Program-made: the position numbers and the translations under genes
NCBI RefSeq assembly: GCF_004217135.1
Contig: NZ_SHKK01000001.1
Location: 186,001-250,000, forward strand
Length of the DNA stretch: 64,000 nt
DNA from: Micromonospora violae
GTDB lineage: Bacteria; Actinomycetota; Actinomycetes; Mycobacteriales; Micromonosporaceae
Direction: 5' to 3'
Notes under the pieces: generated by a model
Told to the model about the DNA's origin: nothing
The model's input: the letters and a program-made list of their open reading frames with translations, nothing else
The model's database searches: none
In this document: positions 16,921 to 23,899 of the stretch, in pieces
Position numbering within the stretch: position 1 is the first letter of the stretch
Layout: each line of letters begins with the position of its first letter

Positions 16921-18018
16921 TCAACTGGTCGTGGTGCAGGTGACCAGTGGAACCGGGTTGCTGCCGTTCCACGAGCCGAGGAAACCGAACGTGGTGCTCG
17001 CTCCGGCGGCAAGGCTGCCGTTGTGGTTGGCGTTACGTGCGGTAACCGCCGTGCCGTTCGTGCTGACCGTCGCGTTCCACGACGAGGTGACCTGCTGGCC
17101 GTTGGCGTAGTTCCAGCTCAGCGACCAGCCCTGGATCGGTGAACCGCCCGCGGTCACCGTCACGTCGGCCTGGAAGCCACCGGGCCACTGACCGGTCACC
17201 TGGTACGTCGCCGTGCACGCGCCGGCCGGCGGCGGGGTGGTCGGCGGCGGCGTGGTGGGTGGGGGAGTGGTGGGCGGCGGGGTCGTCGGCGGGGGAGTGG
17301 TGGGCGGGTTGGTCGACCCGCCGCCGAAGTCGACGTCGCTGCACAGGTAGTACGACTGGTCAAAGTGGCTGGCCTGCCACACGGTGTAGACGATGTGCCG
17401 TCCGGTGCGTCCGGGCGCGCTCACCGGGATCTGGATCGAGACGCCACCGGTGTCCTGGTCCCACTGGGAGGCCGGGGTGTTGCCGATCTGGCCAGCCAAC
17501 TCCAGGTTGCCCCAGCCCAGTGGCTGGGTGGCGGAGTTGAAGCCCTGCTTGGTCACGTACACCCGGATGTAGTCGGCGCCGTGGCTGGCCTGGTCGAAGA
17601 AGCGGAGCCGGAAGTTGTTCGACACCGCTGTGGTCTTCCAGGCGCCGATGGTGTCCAGCGAGTTGTAGCGCGGGCTCTGGGTGCGTCCACCGCTGCACAG
17701 TTGACCGTCCGGGACGGCCGCCTGGTGGTTGCCGCCCACCCCCTCGCGGAAGAGGCCGTTCCAGTTCCACATGGCGGCCGGGTCGGCCTGCCAGGCCTGC
17801 CAGCACATCGGGTCCTCGGTGGCCATCCGGGGGTTCTGGAAGTCGCCGCCCCAGCGTTGCCAGCAGCTGTAGTTACGCGAGGCCGGGTCGACGACCGAAC
17901 CATGCGCCGAGGCGGGCCTGGTCAGCACGGTGGTGAGTGCGGTCGTCAACAGGAGCGTGGTGGTCGCCACGATGGCGAACAGCCAGACCACGCGTCGTGA
18001 TCGGATGGAAGTGGACAT
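16921..18018 (-). CDS. Secreted AA10 lytic polysaccharide monooxygenase with CBM2
   Basis: A 365-residue secreted copper enzyme. The signal peptide (1-38) ends RPASA and leaves His39 as the mature N-terminus, first ligand of the His brace. The second is probably H146 in DQASHGADYIRV. The SHFDQSYYLCSDVDF block aligns with the axial position, which here looks like Tyr rather than Phe. A (PPPTT)n linker covers about 235-265. A C-terminal CBM2 (266-365) begins ACTATYQVTGQWPGGFQADV and ends with the paired Cys. The catalytic domain resembles cellulose-active actinobacterial LPMOs, so oxidative cellulose cleavage is likely. ATG at 18018. The linker DNA is repetitive. Cellulose specificity is inferred. 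Confidence 0.93.
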   Translation of the reverse strand: MSTSIRSRRVVWLFAIVATTTLLLTTALTTVLTRPASAHGSVVDPASRNYSCWQRWGGDFQNPRMATEDPMCWQAWQADPAAMWNWNGLFREGVGGNHQAAVPDGQLCSGGRTQSPRYNSLDTIGAWKTTAVSNNFRLRFFDQASHGADYIRVYVTKQGFNSATQPLGWGNLELAGQIGNTPASQWDQDTGGVSIQIPVSAPGRTGRHIVYTVWQASHFDQSYYLCSDVDFGGGSTNPPTTPPPTTPPPTTPPPTTPPPTTPPPAGACTATYQVTGQWPGGFQADVTVTAGGSPIQGWSLSWNYANGQQVTSSWNATVSTNGTAVTARNANHNGSLAAGASTTFGFLGSWNGSNPVPLVTCTTTS

Positions 18019-18135
18019 GGAGCCCCCGGGGGGATGAGGTCGGACGTCGACACCCGGACCGCCGGGAGGTGCCCACTCCCGTGCCTCTCGCTGGCTCCCG
18101 CGATGGCTCTACCCGGCACCATGCCAGCCGGATCG

Positions 18136-18591
18136 TCACGCGTCAATGGGATCCCGGCGCATCGGGGTGTGCGGGATCCCGTCCTCGATGTACTCGGGGC
18201 CGCTCACCGCGAAACCGTGCCGGCCGTAGAACCCCACCAGGTGCGACTGGGCGTCCAGCACGCAGACCCGATTGCCCACCACCTCCAGTGCCGCGCTCAT
18301 CAGCCGACCGGCGTGACCACCACCGCGCGCCGCCGGGGCCACCACCACCCGACCGATCCGGGCGACGCCGTCCGGGTCGGCCAGAATCCGCAGGTACGCC
18401 AGCGGCGCGTCGCCGTCGGTGAGCCAGATGTGCCGGGTGCCCGGCTCGACGTCGCGTCCGTCGAGTTCCGGGTACGGGCAGTGCTGCTCCACCACGAACA
18501 CGTCGATGCGCAGCTTGAGCAGGTCGTGGAAGGTGCGGGCGTTCAGATCGGCGAACGAGGCGGTGCGGATCTCGGTGGTCTGCTGGGGCAT
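18136..18591 (-). CDS. ElaA-like GNAT N-acetyltransferase
   Basis: A 151-residue GNAT protein of the ElaA type. The N-terminal LNARTFHDLLKLRIDVFVVEQ with the following PYPELDGRD is characteristic. The acetyl-CoA P-loop is RIGRVVVAPAARGGGHAGRLM and the C-terminal part ends GFYGRHGFAVSGPEYIEDGIPH. Substrate of ElaA proteins is unknown. ATG 18591 lies 24 bp after the stop of the EamA exporter upstream on the same strand, so the two may form an operon. Confidence 0.88.
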   Translation of the reverse strand: MPQQTTEIRTASFADLNARTFHDLLKLRIDVFVVEQHCPYPELDGRDVEPGTRHIWLTDGDAPLAYLRILADPDGVARIGRVVVAPAARGGGHAGRLMSAALEVVGNRVCVLDAQSHLVGFYGRHGFAVSGPEYIEDGIPHTPMRRDPIDA

Positions 18592-18615
18592 CCACCGATG
18601 GTAGGTCGGGTGGGT

Positions 18616-19557
18616 TCACGCAGTGTCCGCCCGGTGGGGTGCGAGGTAGGTGGCGGCCACGGCGGTGAGCAGCAGGACGCCGCCGACGATCACCGGCAGG
18701 GGGAGCGGTTCGTGCAGCAGCGCCACCGCCAGCGCCGCGGCGGTGAGCGGTTCGAGCAGGGTCAGCACGGCGGCGACGCTGCCCGGTGTGGTGCGCAGCC
18801 CGGCGTAGAACAGGGCGTACGCGAGCGCCGTGGTGACCACGCCGAGGTGTAGCAGCAGCGCCACGGTGTCCAGGCGTACCGGCACGCTGACCCCGGCGAC
18901 CAGGGCGAACGGCGCCAGGGTCAGCGCGCCGACCACGGTGGAGATGGTGGTCAGCGTCATCGGCGCGGTGCGCTGCGACACCTGGCGGCTGATCAGGGTG
19001 GTCACCGCGTACCCGAGGCCGGAGCCGGCCGCCGCGAGCAGGCCGAGCAGCGGGGCGGGCGCCGCCGCGCCGGGGTGTTCGGTGGCGCTGGTGATCAGAA
19101 CGAGGCCGGCCACCGCCGCGACCAGGGTGCCGAGTCGCAGTGGGCCGGGGAGCCGGCGGGCGTGCGCCGACTCCCAGGCGGCGGCGAGCACCGGGGCCAG
19201 GCCCAGGCTGACGATGGTGGCCACGCTGACCCCGGCCCAGGCCACGGCGGCGAAGTAGAGCGCCTGGTAGAGGCCGAGGCCCACGCCGGTGAGCAGCAGC
19301 GGTACGGGGGCGGCGCGCAGGGCGGCCACCATCGTGGGGAGTCGGCCGGCGGTGCACGCCAGCAGCACGAGCGCGGCGATGGCGAGGCGGTGGAAGCCGA
19401 TGCTCACCGGGCTGAGCCCGGTGCCGTCGCGCAGGAGTTGCACCGCCACGCCGGTGGTGCCCCACAGCACGCCGGTGACGGTGATCGGGATCAGGCCGCT
19501 GCGGGCGGCGGGGTGGGCGGCCGAGGCGGCCGGCAGCGCGGTACGGGTGGTGGACAC
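18616..19557 (-). CDS. EamA-family (DMT) transporter
   Basis: A 313-residue protein with two EamA halves (about 22-150 and 165-300) and ten predicted helices. Hallmarks are GVLWGTTGVAVQL in helix 1, YFAAVAWAGVSVATIVSL in the first half and YALFYAGLRTTPGSVAAVLTLLEPL in the second. Members export amino acids or other metabolites; the substrate is not predictable. GTG start at 19557 with an ACGGAG ribosome site. Upstream, 19558-19800 (243 bp) holds a terminator-like hairpin, a short direct repeat and little else. Confidence 0.9.
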   Translation of the reverse strand: MSTTRTALPAASAAHPAARSGLIPITVTGVLWGTTGVAVQLLRDGTGLSPVSIGFHRLAIAALVLLACTAGRLPTMVAALRAAPVPLLLTGVGLGLYQALYFAAVAWAGVSVATIVSLGLAPVLAAAWESAHARRLPGPLRLGTLVAAVAGLVLITSATEHPGAAAPAPLLGLLAAAGSGLGYAVTTLISRQVSQRTAPMTLTTISTVVGALTLAPFALVAGVSVPVRLDTVALLLHLGVVTTALAYALFYAGLRTTPGSVAAVLTLLEPLTAAALAVALLHEPLPLPVIVGGVLLLTAVAATYLAPHRADTA

Positions 19558-19660
19558 GGGAGCGCTCCGTAGGGTGAGCCGTTGACGGGGGACGACGTCG
19601 ACGGAGCGCGTACGACAGGGTGGCCGGGCGGGTCAGGTCACCCGCTCGGCGAGAGGCGCG

Positions 19661-19679
19661 GCGCTCCGCTCAGGAGCGC
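19661..19679 (-). terminator. Hairpin in the spacer upstream of the EamA gene
   Basis: Perfect GCGCTCC/GGAGCGC stem with a 5-nt loop, placed between the zinc-ribbon gene stop (19801) and the EamA start on the same strand. Short for a terminator. Confidence 0.35.
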
Positions 19680-19778
19680 GGCGGGGGCAGGACGCCCAGG
19701 AATGGCCGCATGGCGACGACCGTACCCCAGTGCGGTGGTCGGCCCGGCCCGCAGCCGGGCGGGCGGGCGCGGTCAAAC

Positions 19779-19811
19779 TGGTCAGGCTGGGCCGGCGTGG
19801 TCAGGCTGGGC
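19779..19811. repeat. Two 14-bp direct repeats
   Basis: TGGTCAGGCTGGGC occurs at 19779-19792 and 19798-19811 (19-bp period). The second copy overlaps the stop codon of the zinc-ribbon gene. Confidence 0.6.
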
Positions 19812-20061
19812 GGGCGCCGACGGCGTCGCGGATCTCGGCACCCACCGTGCCCTCGACGGCGCGGGCGCAGTGCGCGCAGCAGAAGAAGCGGCCGTTGACC
19901 TCGACGCCGTGCCCGACGATCTTGACCTGGCAGTGCTCGCAGATCGGTGCCATCCGCTGGATCGCGCACTCGAACGAGTCGAAGGTGTGCACGTCACCGC
20001 TGACGGTGTGCACCTCGAACGCCATCCAGTAGTCGTTGCCGCAGACTTCGCAGGTCGCCAC
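19801..20061 (-). CDS. Small Cys-rich zinc-binding protein
   Basis: An 86-residue protein starting VATCEVCGNDY and containing further Cys at FECAIQ, CEHCQ and FCCAHCAR with several His: enough ligands for two zinc sites. The FDSFECAI and GRFFCCAHCA blocks recall a widespread small actinobacterial protein sometimes labelled metallothionein-like. GTG 20061 follows ATGGAGG at a good distance; an upstream in-frame extension of 49 residues lacks coding character and is rejected. It diverges from the LPMO at 20341. Function unknown. Confidence 0.8.
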   Translation of the reverse strand: MATCEVCGNDYWMAFEVHTVSGDVHTFDSFECAIQRMAPICEHCQVKIVGHGVEVNGRFFCCAHCARAVEGTVGAEIRDAVGARPA

Positions 20062-20340
20062 GGGAAACCTCCATTTAAGTGGACAATTGCCTACAGAATC
20101 CTCCGGGCCGCGTCGGCGTGGGGCGGAACGTCGCTGTCGCACCCCGGCCGGCGGCGTGTCGGTGTCGGCGTGTTGCCCCGCCGCGTCGGAAGGGTCGCGC
20201 GGCGACACCGGGGGCGGCCTGCCCGGGCGCTGCGCAGAAAACTGTCGTCATCGATGGATTTATCGATGAGAGTCTTTACTGTTAACAATGTTTAAATTAC
20301 GTTGAGGGCACCTCACCGCACCTGGAAAAGGAGCTGCCCG
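20062..20340. promoter_or_regulatory. Divergent promoter region with AT-rich island
   Basis: A 279-bp spacer. The left part is GC-rich. About 20246-20306 is strikingly AT-rich (TTTACTGTTAACAATGTTTA lies inside). It contains a perfect inverted repeat CATCGAT-6-ATCGATG at 20249-20268, a plausible repressor operator. The island probably carries the promoter of the LPMO at 20341. I could not fix -35/-10 boxes. Confidence 0.5.
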
Positions 20341-21078
20341 ATGCGTCGAAGAATCACCGTCCCGCTGGTGGCGGCGGGCGCTGTCGCCGCCACCCTCACC
20401 GTCGCCGCCCCCGCGCAGGCGCACGGCTACGTCTCCGCCCCACCGAGCCGGCAGGCGCTCTGCGCGCAGGGCCGGGTGCCCGACTGCGGTCAGATCAAGT
20501 ACGAGCCGCAGAGCGTCGAGGGCCCCAAGGGCCTGCGCAGCTGCCATGCCGGCATCGCCCAGTTCGCCGTCCTCAACGACGACAGTCGGGGCTGGCCGGC
20601 GACCTCGGTGGGCAGTTCGCTGACCTTCACCTGGGTCAACACCGCCCGGCACGCCACCAGCAACTGGGAGTACTGGATCGGCAACACCCGGGTCGGCGTG
20701 GTCAACGGCAACGGCCAGCAGCCGGGCGCCACGGTGTCGCACACCGTCAACCTCGGCGGCTTCACCGGCCGGCAGAAGATCCTCGCGGTCTGGAACATCT
20801 CCGACACGGCGAACGCCTTCTACTCCTGCATCGACGTGCAGATCGGCGGTGGCGGGTCGAACCCGACCCCGACCCCGACGCCCACCCCCACCCCGCGGCC
20901 CACCCCGACGCCCACACCGACCAACCCACCCGCGGGTGGCAGTTGGGCGGCGGGCCGGGCGTACCAGGTGGGCGACCAGGTCACCTACGGCGGAGTGACG
21001 TACCGCTGTCGGCAGGCGCACACCGCGATCCCGGGCTGGGAGCCGCCGAACGTACCGGCGCTCTGGCTTCAGGTCTGA
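20341..21078 (+). CDS. Secreted AA10 lytic polysaccharide monooxygenase with CBM5/12
   Basis: A 245-residue copper monooxygenase. A signal peptide (1-27, ...APAQA) exposes His28, the first His-brace ligand. The second is H104 in VNTARHATSNWEYW, and F160 in ANAFYSCIDV is the probable axial Phe. A PTPTP-type linker covers about 175-195. A small C-terminal CBM5/12 chitin-binding module (about 196-245) follows, with AYQVGDQVTYGGVTYRCRQAH and WEPP. The compact domain and CBM5/12 point to chitin. ATG 20341 follows AAAAGGAG. Ribosome site, signal and modules leave little doubt; chitin specificity is inferred. Confidence 0.94.
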   Translation: MRRRITVPLVAAGAVAATLTVAAPAQAHGYVSAPPSRQALCAQGRVPDCGQIKYEPQSVEGPKGLRSCHAGIAQFAVLNDDSRGWPATSVGSSLTFTWVNTARHATSNWEYWIGNTRVGVVNGNGQQPGATVSHTVNLGGFTGRQKILAVWNISDTANAFYSCIDVQIGGGGSNPTPTPTPTPTPRPTPTPTPTNPPAGGSWAAGRAYQVGDQVTYGGVTYRCRQAHTAIPGWEPPNVPALWLQV

Positions 21079-21140
21079 CCGCACGGGTGCGGCCTCGGTT
21101 GCACCCGTGTCGCCGCTCTCGCGTGAACGGAGCAACCGGC

Positions 21141-21728
21141 ATGCCCCGCCGTACCCCTCTGGCGTTCCTCGTCGCCGCGCTGCTGCTCACCGGGGCCTGC
21201 GCCGCCACGTCGAGCCCGTCGGCCCGGCCGCAGCCCGCCCCCGCGTCCCCGGCCGGCTCGGCGACGGCCGGGCCGTCAGCCGACGGGGACGCGATGAGCG
21301 GGATCGACGTGGTGTTCCTCAGCACCATGGTCGGACACAGCGAACGCACATTGCAGATCGTCCGGCTGGCCCGCGACCGGGTGCGCGACGACGCGTTGCG
21401 CACCCTGGCCGCCGCGATCGAGGCGACCGAGGCCGACGAGCTGTTCGTGATGCGCGGCTGGTTGCCCACGGCCGGGCCGGGCGCCAGCGCCGCCGCACAC
21501 CACCACGACGGGCACGGCGACGACACCGCGCTCGACCGGCTGCGGACCGCTCCGGACCCGGACGTCGACCGTGTGCTGCGTGAGGTGCTCGCCGACCACC
21601 AACGATCGGCCGCCGACCTGGCCCGCGCCCAGGTCGGCGTCGGCCGCAACGAACGGGTCCGCGACCTGGCCCGGCGGATCGAGCAGTCCCGGACCGCCGA
21701 GGTCGAGCTCCTCAGGGGTACGCCGTGA
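21141..21728 (+). CDS. DUF305 lipoprotein
   Basis: A 195-residue exported lipoprotein. The signal sequence ends LLLTGAC, giving a lipidated Cys at about residue 20. A Ser/Pro/Ala linker precedes a DUF305 four-helix domain (about 50-195) with DVVFLSTMVGHSERTLQI, ADELFVMRGWL and a His/Asp-rich loop AAHHHDGHGDD. DUF305 proteins resemble ferritin-like bundles, and the His-rich loop hints at metal binding. An in-frame GTG at 21123 could add six residues; ATG 21141 has GGAG upstream. It converges on msrB with only 12 bp between. Confidence 0.85.
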   Translation: MPRRTPLAFLVAALLLTGACAATSSPSARPQPAPASPAGSATAGPSADGDAMSGIDVVFLSTMVGHSERTLQIVRLARDRVRDDALRTLAAAIEATEADELFVMRGWLPTAGPGASAAAHHHDGHGDDTALDRLRTAPDPDVDRVLREVLADHQRSAADLARAQVGVGRNERVRDLARRIEQSRTAEVELLRGTP

Positions 21729-21740
21729 GGGGCTCTGCGG

Positions 21741-22145
21741 TCAGCGGGGTTCCAGCTTGATGGAGACCGAGTTGACGCAGTGTCGGGTGTCCTTCGGGGT
21801 GAAGCCCTCGCCGTGGAAGACGTGCCCGAGGTGACTGTCGCAGCGGGCGCAGCGGATCTCCGTACGGGCCATGCCCAGGCTGCGGTCCTCGATCTCCTTG
21901 ACCCGGCCCGGGATGGCGTCGTCGAAGCTCGGCCAGCCGCAGTGCGAGTCGAACTTCGTGTCGCTGGAGAACAGCTCCAGCCCGCAGGCGCGGCAGTGGT
22001 AGACCCCCTGGGTCTTCGTGTCCACGTACTCGCCCGTCCACGGGCGTTCGGTGCCAGCCTCCCGCAGGACGTGGAACTCCTCGGGGGTCAGTCGGACCCG
22101 CCACTCTTCGTCGGTACGGGGCAGTTCGTTGTCGTCAAGACTCAC
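21741..22145 (-). CDS. msrB: Peptide-methionine (R)-S-oxide reductase MsrB
   Basis: A 134-residue MsrB repairing oxidised methionine (R-sulfoxide). The zinc tetrad is CRAC and CARC; the catalytic Cys is in DTRHCVNSVSIK; GWPSFDDAIPG and SHLGHVF are family blocks. GTG 22145. Complete and of normal length, cytoplasmic. It diverges from the ligD-type gene. Confidence 0.96.
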   Translation of the reverse strand: MSLDDNELPRTDEEWRVRLTPEEFHVLREAGTERPWTGEYVDTKTQGVYHCRACGLELFSSDTKFDSHCGWPSFDDAIPGRVKEIEDRSLGMARTEIRCARCDSHLGHVFHGEGFTPKDTRHCVNSVSIKLEPR

Positions 22146-22192
22146 CCGTCAACGGTACGTCGAACGTCAGGGGCGTGGCATATGGTCGCGAG

Positions 22193-23224
22193 ATGGCGGG
22201 CACCAAGGCTGCGGTCACCGAGGTCGAGGTGGCCGGGCGCAGCGTACGGCTGAGTAGTCCGGACCGGGTGATCTTCCCTCAGCGGGGGTTCACCAAGGCG
22301 GATGTCTTCCACTACTACCTCGCGGTGGGCGACGGGATCATGCGCGCCCTGCGCGACCGGCCGACCACCCTGCAACGCTTCCCCGAGGGCGTCGAGGGCG
22401 AGGCGTTCTTCCAGAAACGGGTGCCCACCCGTGGGGTGCCGCCCTGGGTGACCACCGCGCAGATCACCTTCCCGAGCGGTCGGACGGCGGCGGAGCTCTG
22501 CCCGGCCGACCTGGCGCACGTGGCCTGGGCGGCGCAGATGGGCACCATCGTCTTCCACCCGTGGCCCGTGCGGGCCGCCGACGTCGACCGCCCCGACGAG
22601 CTGCGCATCGATCTGGACCCGCAGCCCGGCACCGACTTCGCCGACGCGGCCCGGGCCGCCGGCGAGGTCCGCGCGCTCCTCGACGAGCTGGGCGCGACCG
22701 GCTGGCCGAAGACCTCCGGCGGCCGGGGCGTGCACGTCTACCTGCGCATCCAACCCCGCTGGACGTTCACCGAGGTGCGCCGGGCCACCATCGCGCTGGC
22801 CCGGGAGGTGGAGCGCCGCAACCCCGACCTGGTCACCACCGCCTGGTGGAAGGAGGAGCGCGGCACCCGGGTCTTCGTCGACTTCAACCAGATGGCGCGC
22901 GACCGGACGATCGCCTGCGCGTACTCGCTACGGGCCAACGCGCGGGCCACCGTCTCGACCCCGGTCACCTGGGACGAGCTACCCGACGTCGACCCGGACG
23001 ACTTCGACCTGCGCACCGTGCCCGCCCGGCTCGCCGAGCGAGGTGACCCGCACGCCGGCATCGACGACGCACCGTGGGACATCACCCCACTGCTCGAGTG
23101 GGCCGAGCGCGACGCCGCCGCCGGCCAGGGCGACCTGCCGTACCCGCCGGACCACCCGAAGATGCCGGGGGAGCCCAAGCGGGTGCAGCCCAGCCGCGCC
23201 AGGGCCACCCCCGACAGCCCCTGA
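22193..23224 (+). CDS. ligD: LigD-type DNA polymerase/primase domain protein
   Basis: A 343-residue stand-alone polymerase domain of the LigD/AEP superfamily. Metal-binding acidic residues lie in ELRIDLDPQPG, the nucleotide-binding His in SGGRGVHVYLRI, and the third acidic residue in RVFVDFNQMARDRTIACAYS. In bacterial NHEJ this domain fills gaps and adds ribonucleotides at breaks. Ligase and nuclease domains are absent here, as is usual in actinomycetes with split NHEJ genes, and no Ku gene lies in the window. ATG 22193 chosen over the GTG 18 bp earlier; ribosome sites are poor for both. Acidic-basic C-terminal tail. Confidence 0.92.
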   Translation: MAGTKAAVTEVEVAGRSVRLSSPDRVIFPQRGFTKADVFHYYLAVGDGIMRALRDRPTTLQRFPEGVEGEAFFQKRVPTRGVPPWVTTAQITFPSGRTAAELCPADLAHVAWAAQMGTIVFHPWPVRAADVDRPDELRIDLDPQPGTDFADAARAAGEVRALLDELGATGWPKTSGGRGVHVYLRIQPRWTFTEVRRATIALAREVERRNPDLVTTAWWKEERGTRVFVDFNQMARDRTIACAYSLRANARATVSTPVTWDELPDVDPDDFDLRTVPARLAERGDPHAGIDDAPWDITPLLEWAERDAAAGQGDLPYPPDHPKMPGEPKRVQPSRARATPDSP

Positions 23225-23240
23225 CCGACCCCCGGCGGCG

Positions 23241-23549
23241 TCACAAGCGCGGCTGCGCCGTCCACGCCAGGAACCTGTCGAACAGCTCCCGTGGGTCCGG
23301 TCCCGGGTCGGGGTTGAGCGTGAGCAGGTCGGCTGTCGCGTCGTAGAGCTGGCTGGCCATGTAGATCGATAGCGCCACCCGATCCCCTTCGTACTCCACC
23401 CGCAGCAACATTCGGGCGAATGCGCATGGCCAGGTGGCGGCGCACACCCGGCAGAGCCACGACGGCCGACGCGGCAGGTGCTGATGCACCGGGTGTAGGT
23501 CGCTCAGCGGCTGATGGTCACGGCTGGGGGAGGCCTCCGGCGTAGTCAT
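23241..23549 (-). CDS. Small conserved actinobacterial protein (often mislabelled flavin reductase)
   Basis: A 102-residue protein with the block RPSWLCRVCAATWPCAFARM, three Cys arranged CxxC...C, and YMASQLYDATADLL plus LFDRFLAWT near the C-terminus. This pattern recurs in many actinomycetes under a doubtful flavin-reductase label; no flavin motif is visible. A zinc-binding or small adaptor role is possible. ATG 23549. It diverges from the AlpA-like HTH gene 88 bp away, so the two could be functionally linked. Confidence 0.65.
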   Translation of the reverse strand: MTTPEASPSRDHQPLSDLHPVHQHLPRRPSWLCRVCAATWPCAFARMLLRVEYEGDRVALSIYMASQLYDATADLLTLNPDPGPDPRELFDRFLAWTAQPRL

Positions 23550-23637
23550 CTGTCAATCGTGGTCCGACATGTTGTCTGTGTCAACGCACTCCGTAGTTGT
23601 CGCAGTCTGGCGCCTGTGCCGCTGTCATCGTCAATGT

Positions 23638-23826
23638 GTGGACCTCGTCGGCGTGTCGGAGATTCGGGAGATGCTGGGGAACGTGTCCCGGCAGCGCGCG
23701 TCCGTGATCGCCAATCAGCGGAACTTCCCGGAGCCGGTCGCCGTGCTGGCGATGGGCAAGGTCTGGCGGAAGTCGGACGTGGTGGCCTGGATCCGCGAGC
23801 ATCGTCCGGAGTTGACCGACGGCTGA
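23638..23826 (+). CDS. Small AlpA-like helix-turn-helix protein
   Basis: A 62-residue DNA-binding protein. VGVSEIREMLGNVSRQRASV forms the helix-turn-helix, NFPEPVAVLAMGKVWRKSDV the wing, and WIREHRPEL ends it: the MerR/excisionase-like AlpA fold. The GTG start at 23638 gives the family-typical N-terminus, though no ribosome site is evident; a leaderless message is possible. Such proteins regulate neighbours or act as excisionase-like factors, but no integrase is present. Function inferred from fold only. Confidence 0.65.
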   Translation: MDLVGVSEIREMLGNVSRQRASVIANQRNFPEPVAVLAMGKVWRKSDVVAWIREHRPELTDG

Positions 23827-23873
23827 CCGGGCCTGGTTGGGCGATGTCGCGCACTCGGTGCGGCCAGAATTTG

Positions 23874-23889
23874 TCGTACACCTGTTCTA
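23874..23889 (+). promoter_or_regulatory. LexA (SOS) box-like operator
   Basis: TCGTACACCTGTTCTA matches the actinobacterial LexA box TCGAACACATGTTCGA at 13 of 16 positions. It ends 10 bp before the DUF222-HNH start codon, so LexA binding would block initiation. An 8-bp repeat AGAATTTG flanks it at 23866 and 23889. Confidence 0.55.
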
Positions 23890-23899
23890 GAATTTGCCT

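Noticed and set aside
19557..19570. CebR-like CGGGAGCGCTCCGT overlapping the EamA start
   Set aside because: Only 11 of 14 matches and explained by the ribosome site; no sugar context.
19670..19708. 13-codon ORF (MRPFLGVLPPPRS) as a leader peptide
   Set aside because: No ribosome site and no following attenuator-like structure; chance frame.
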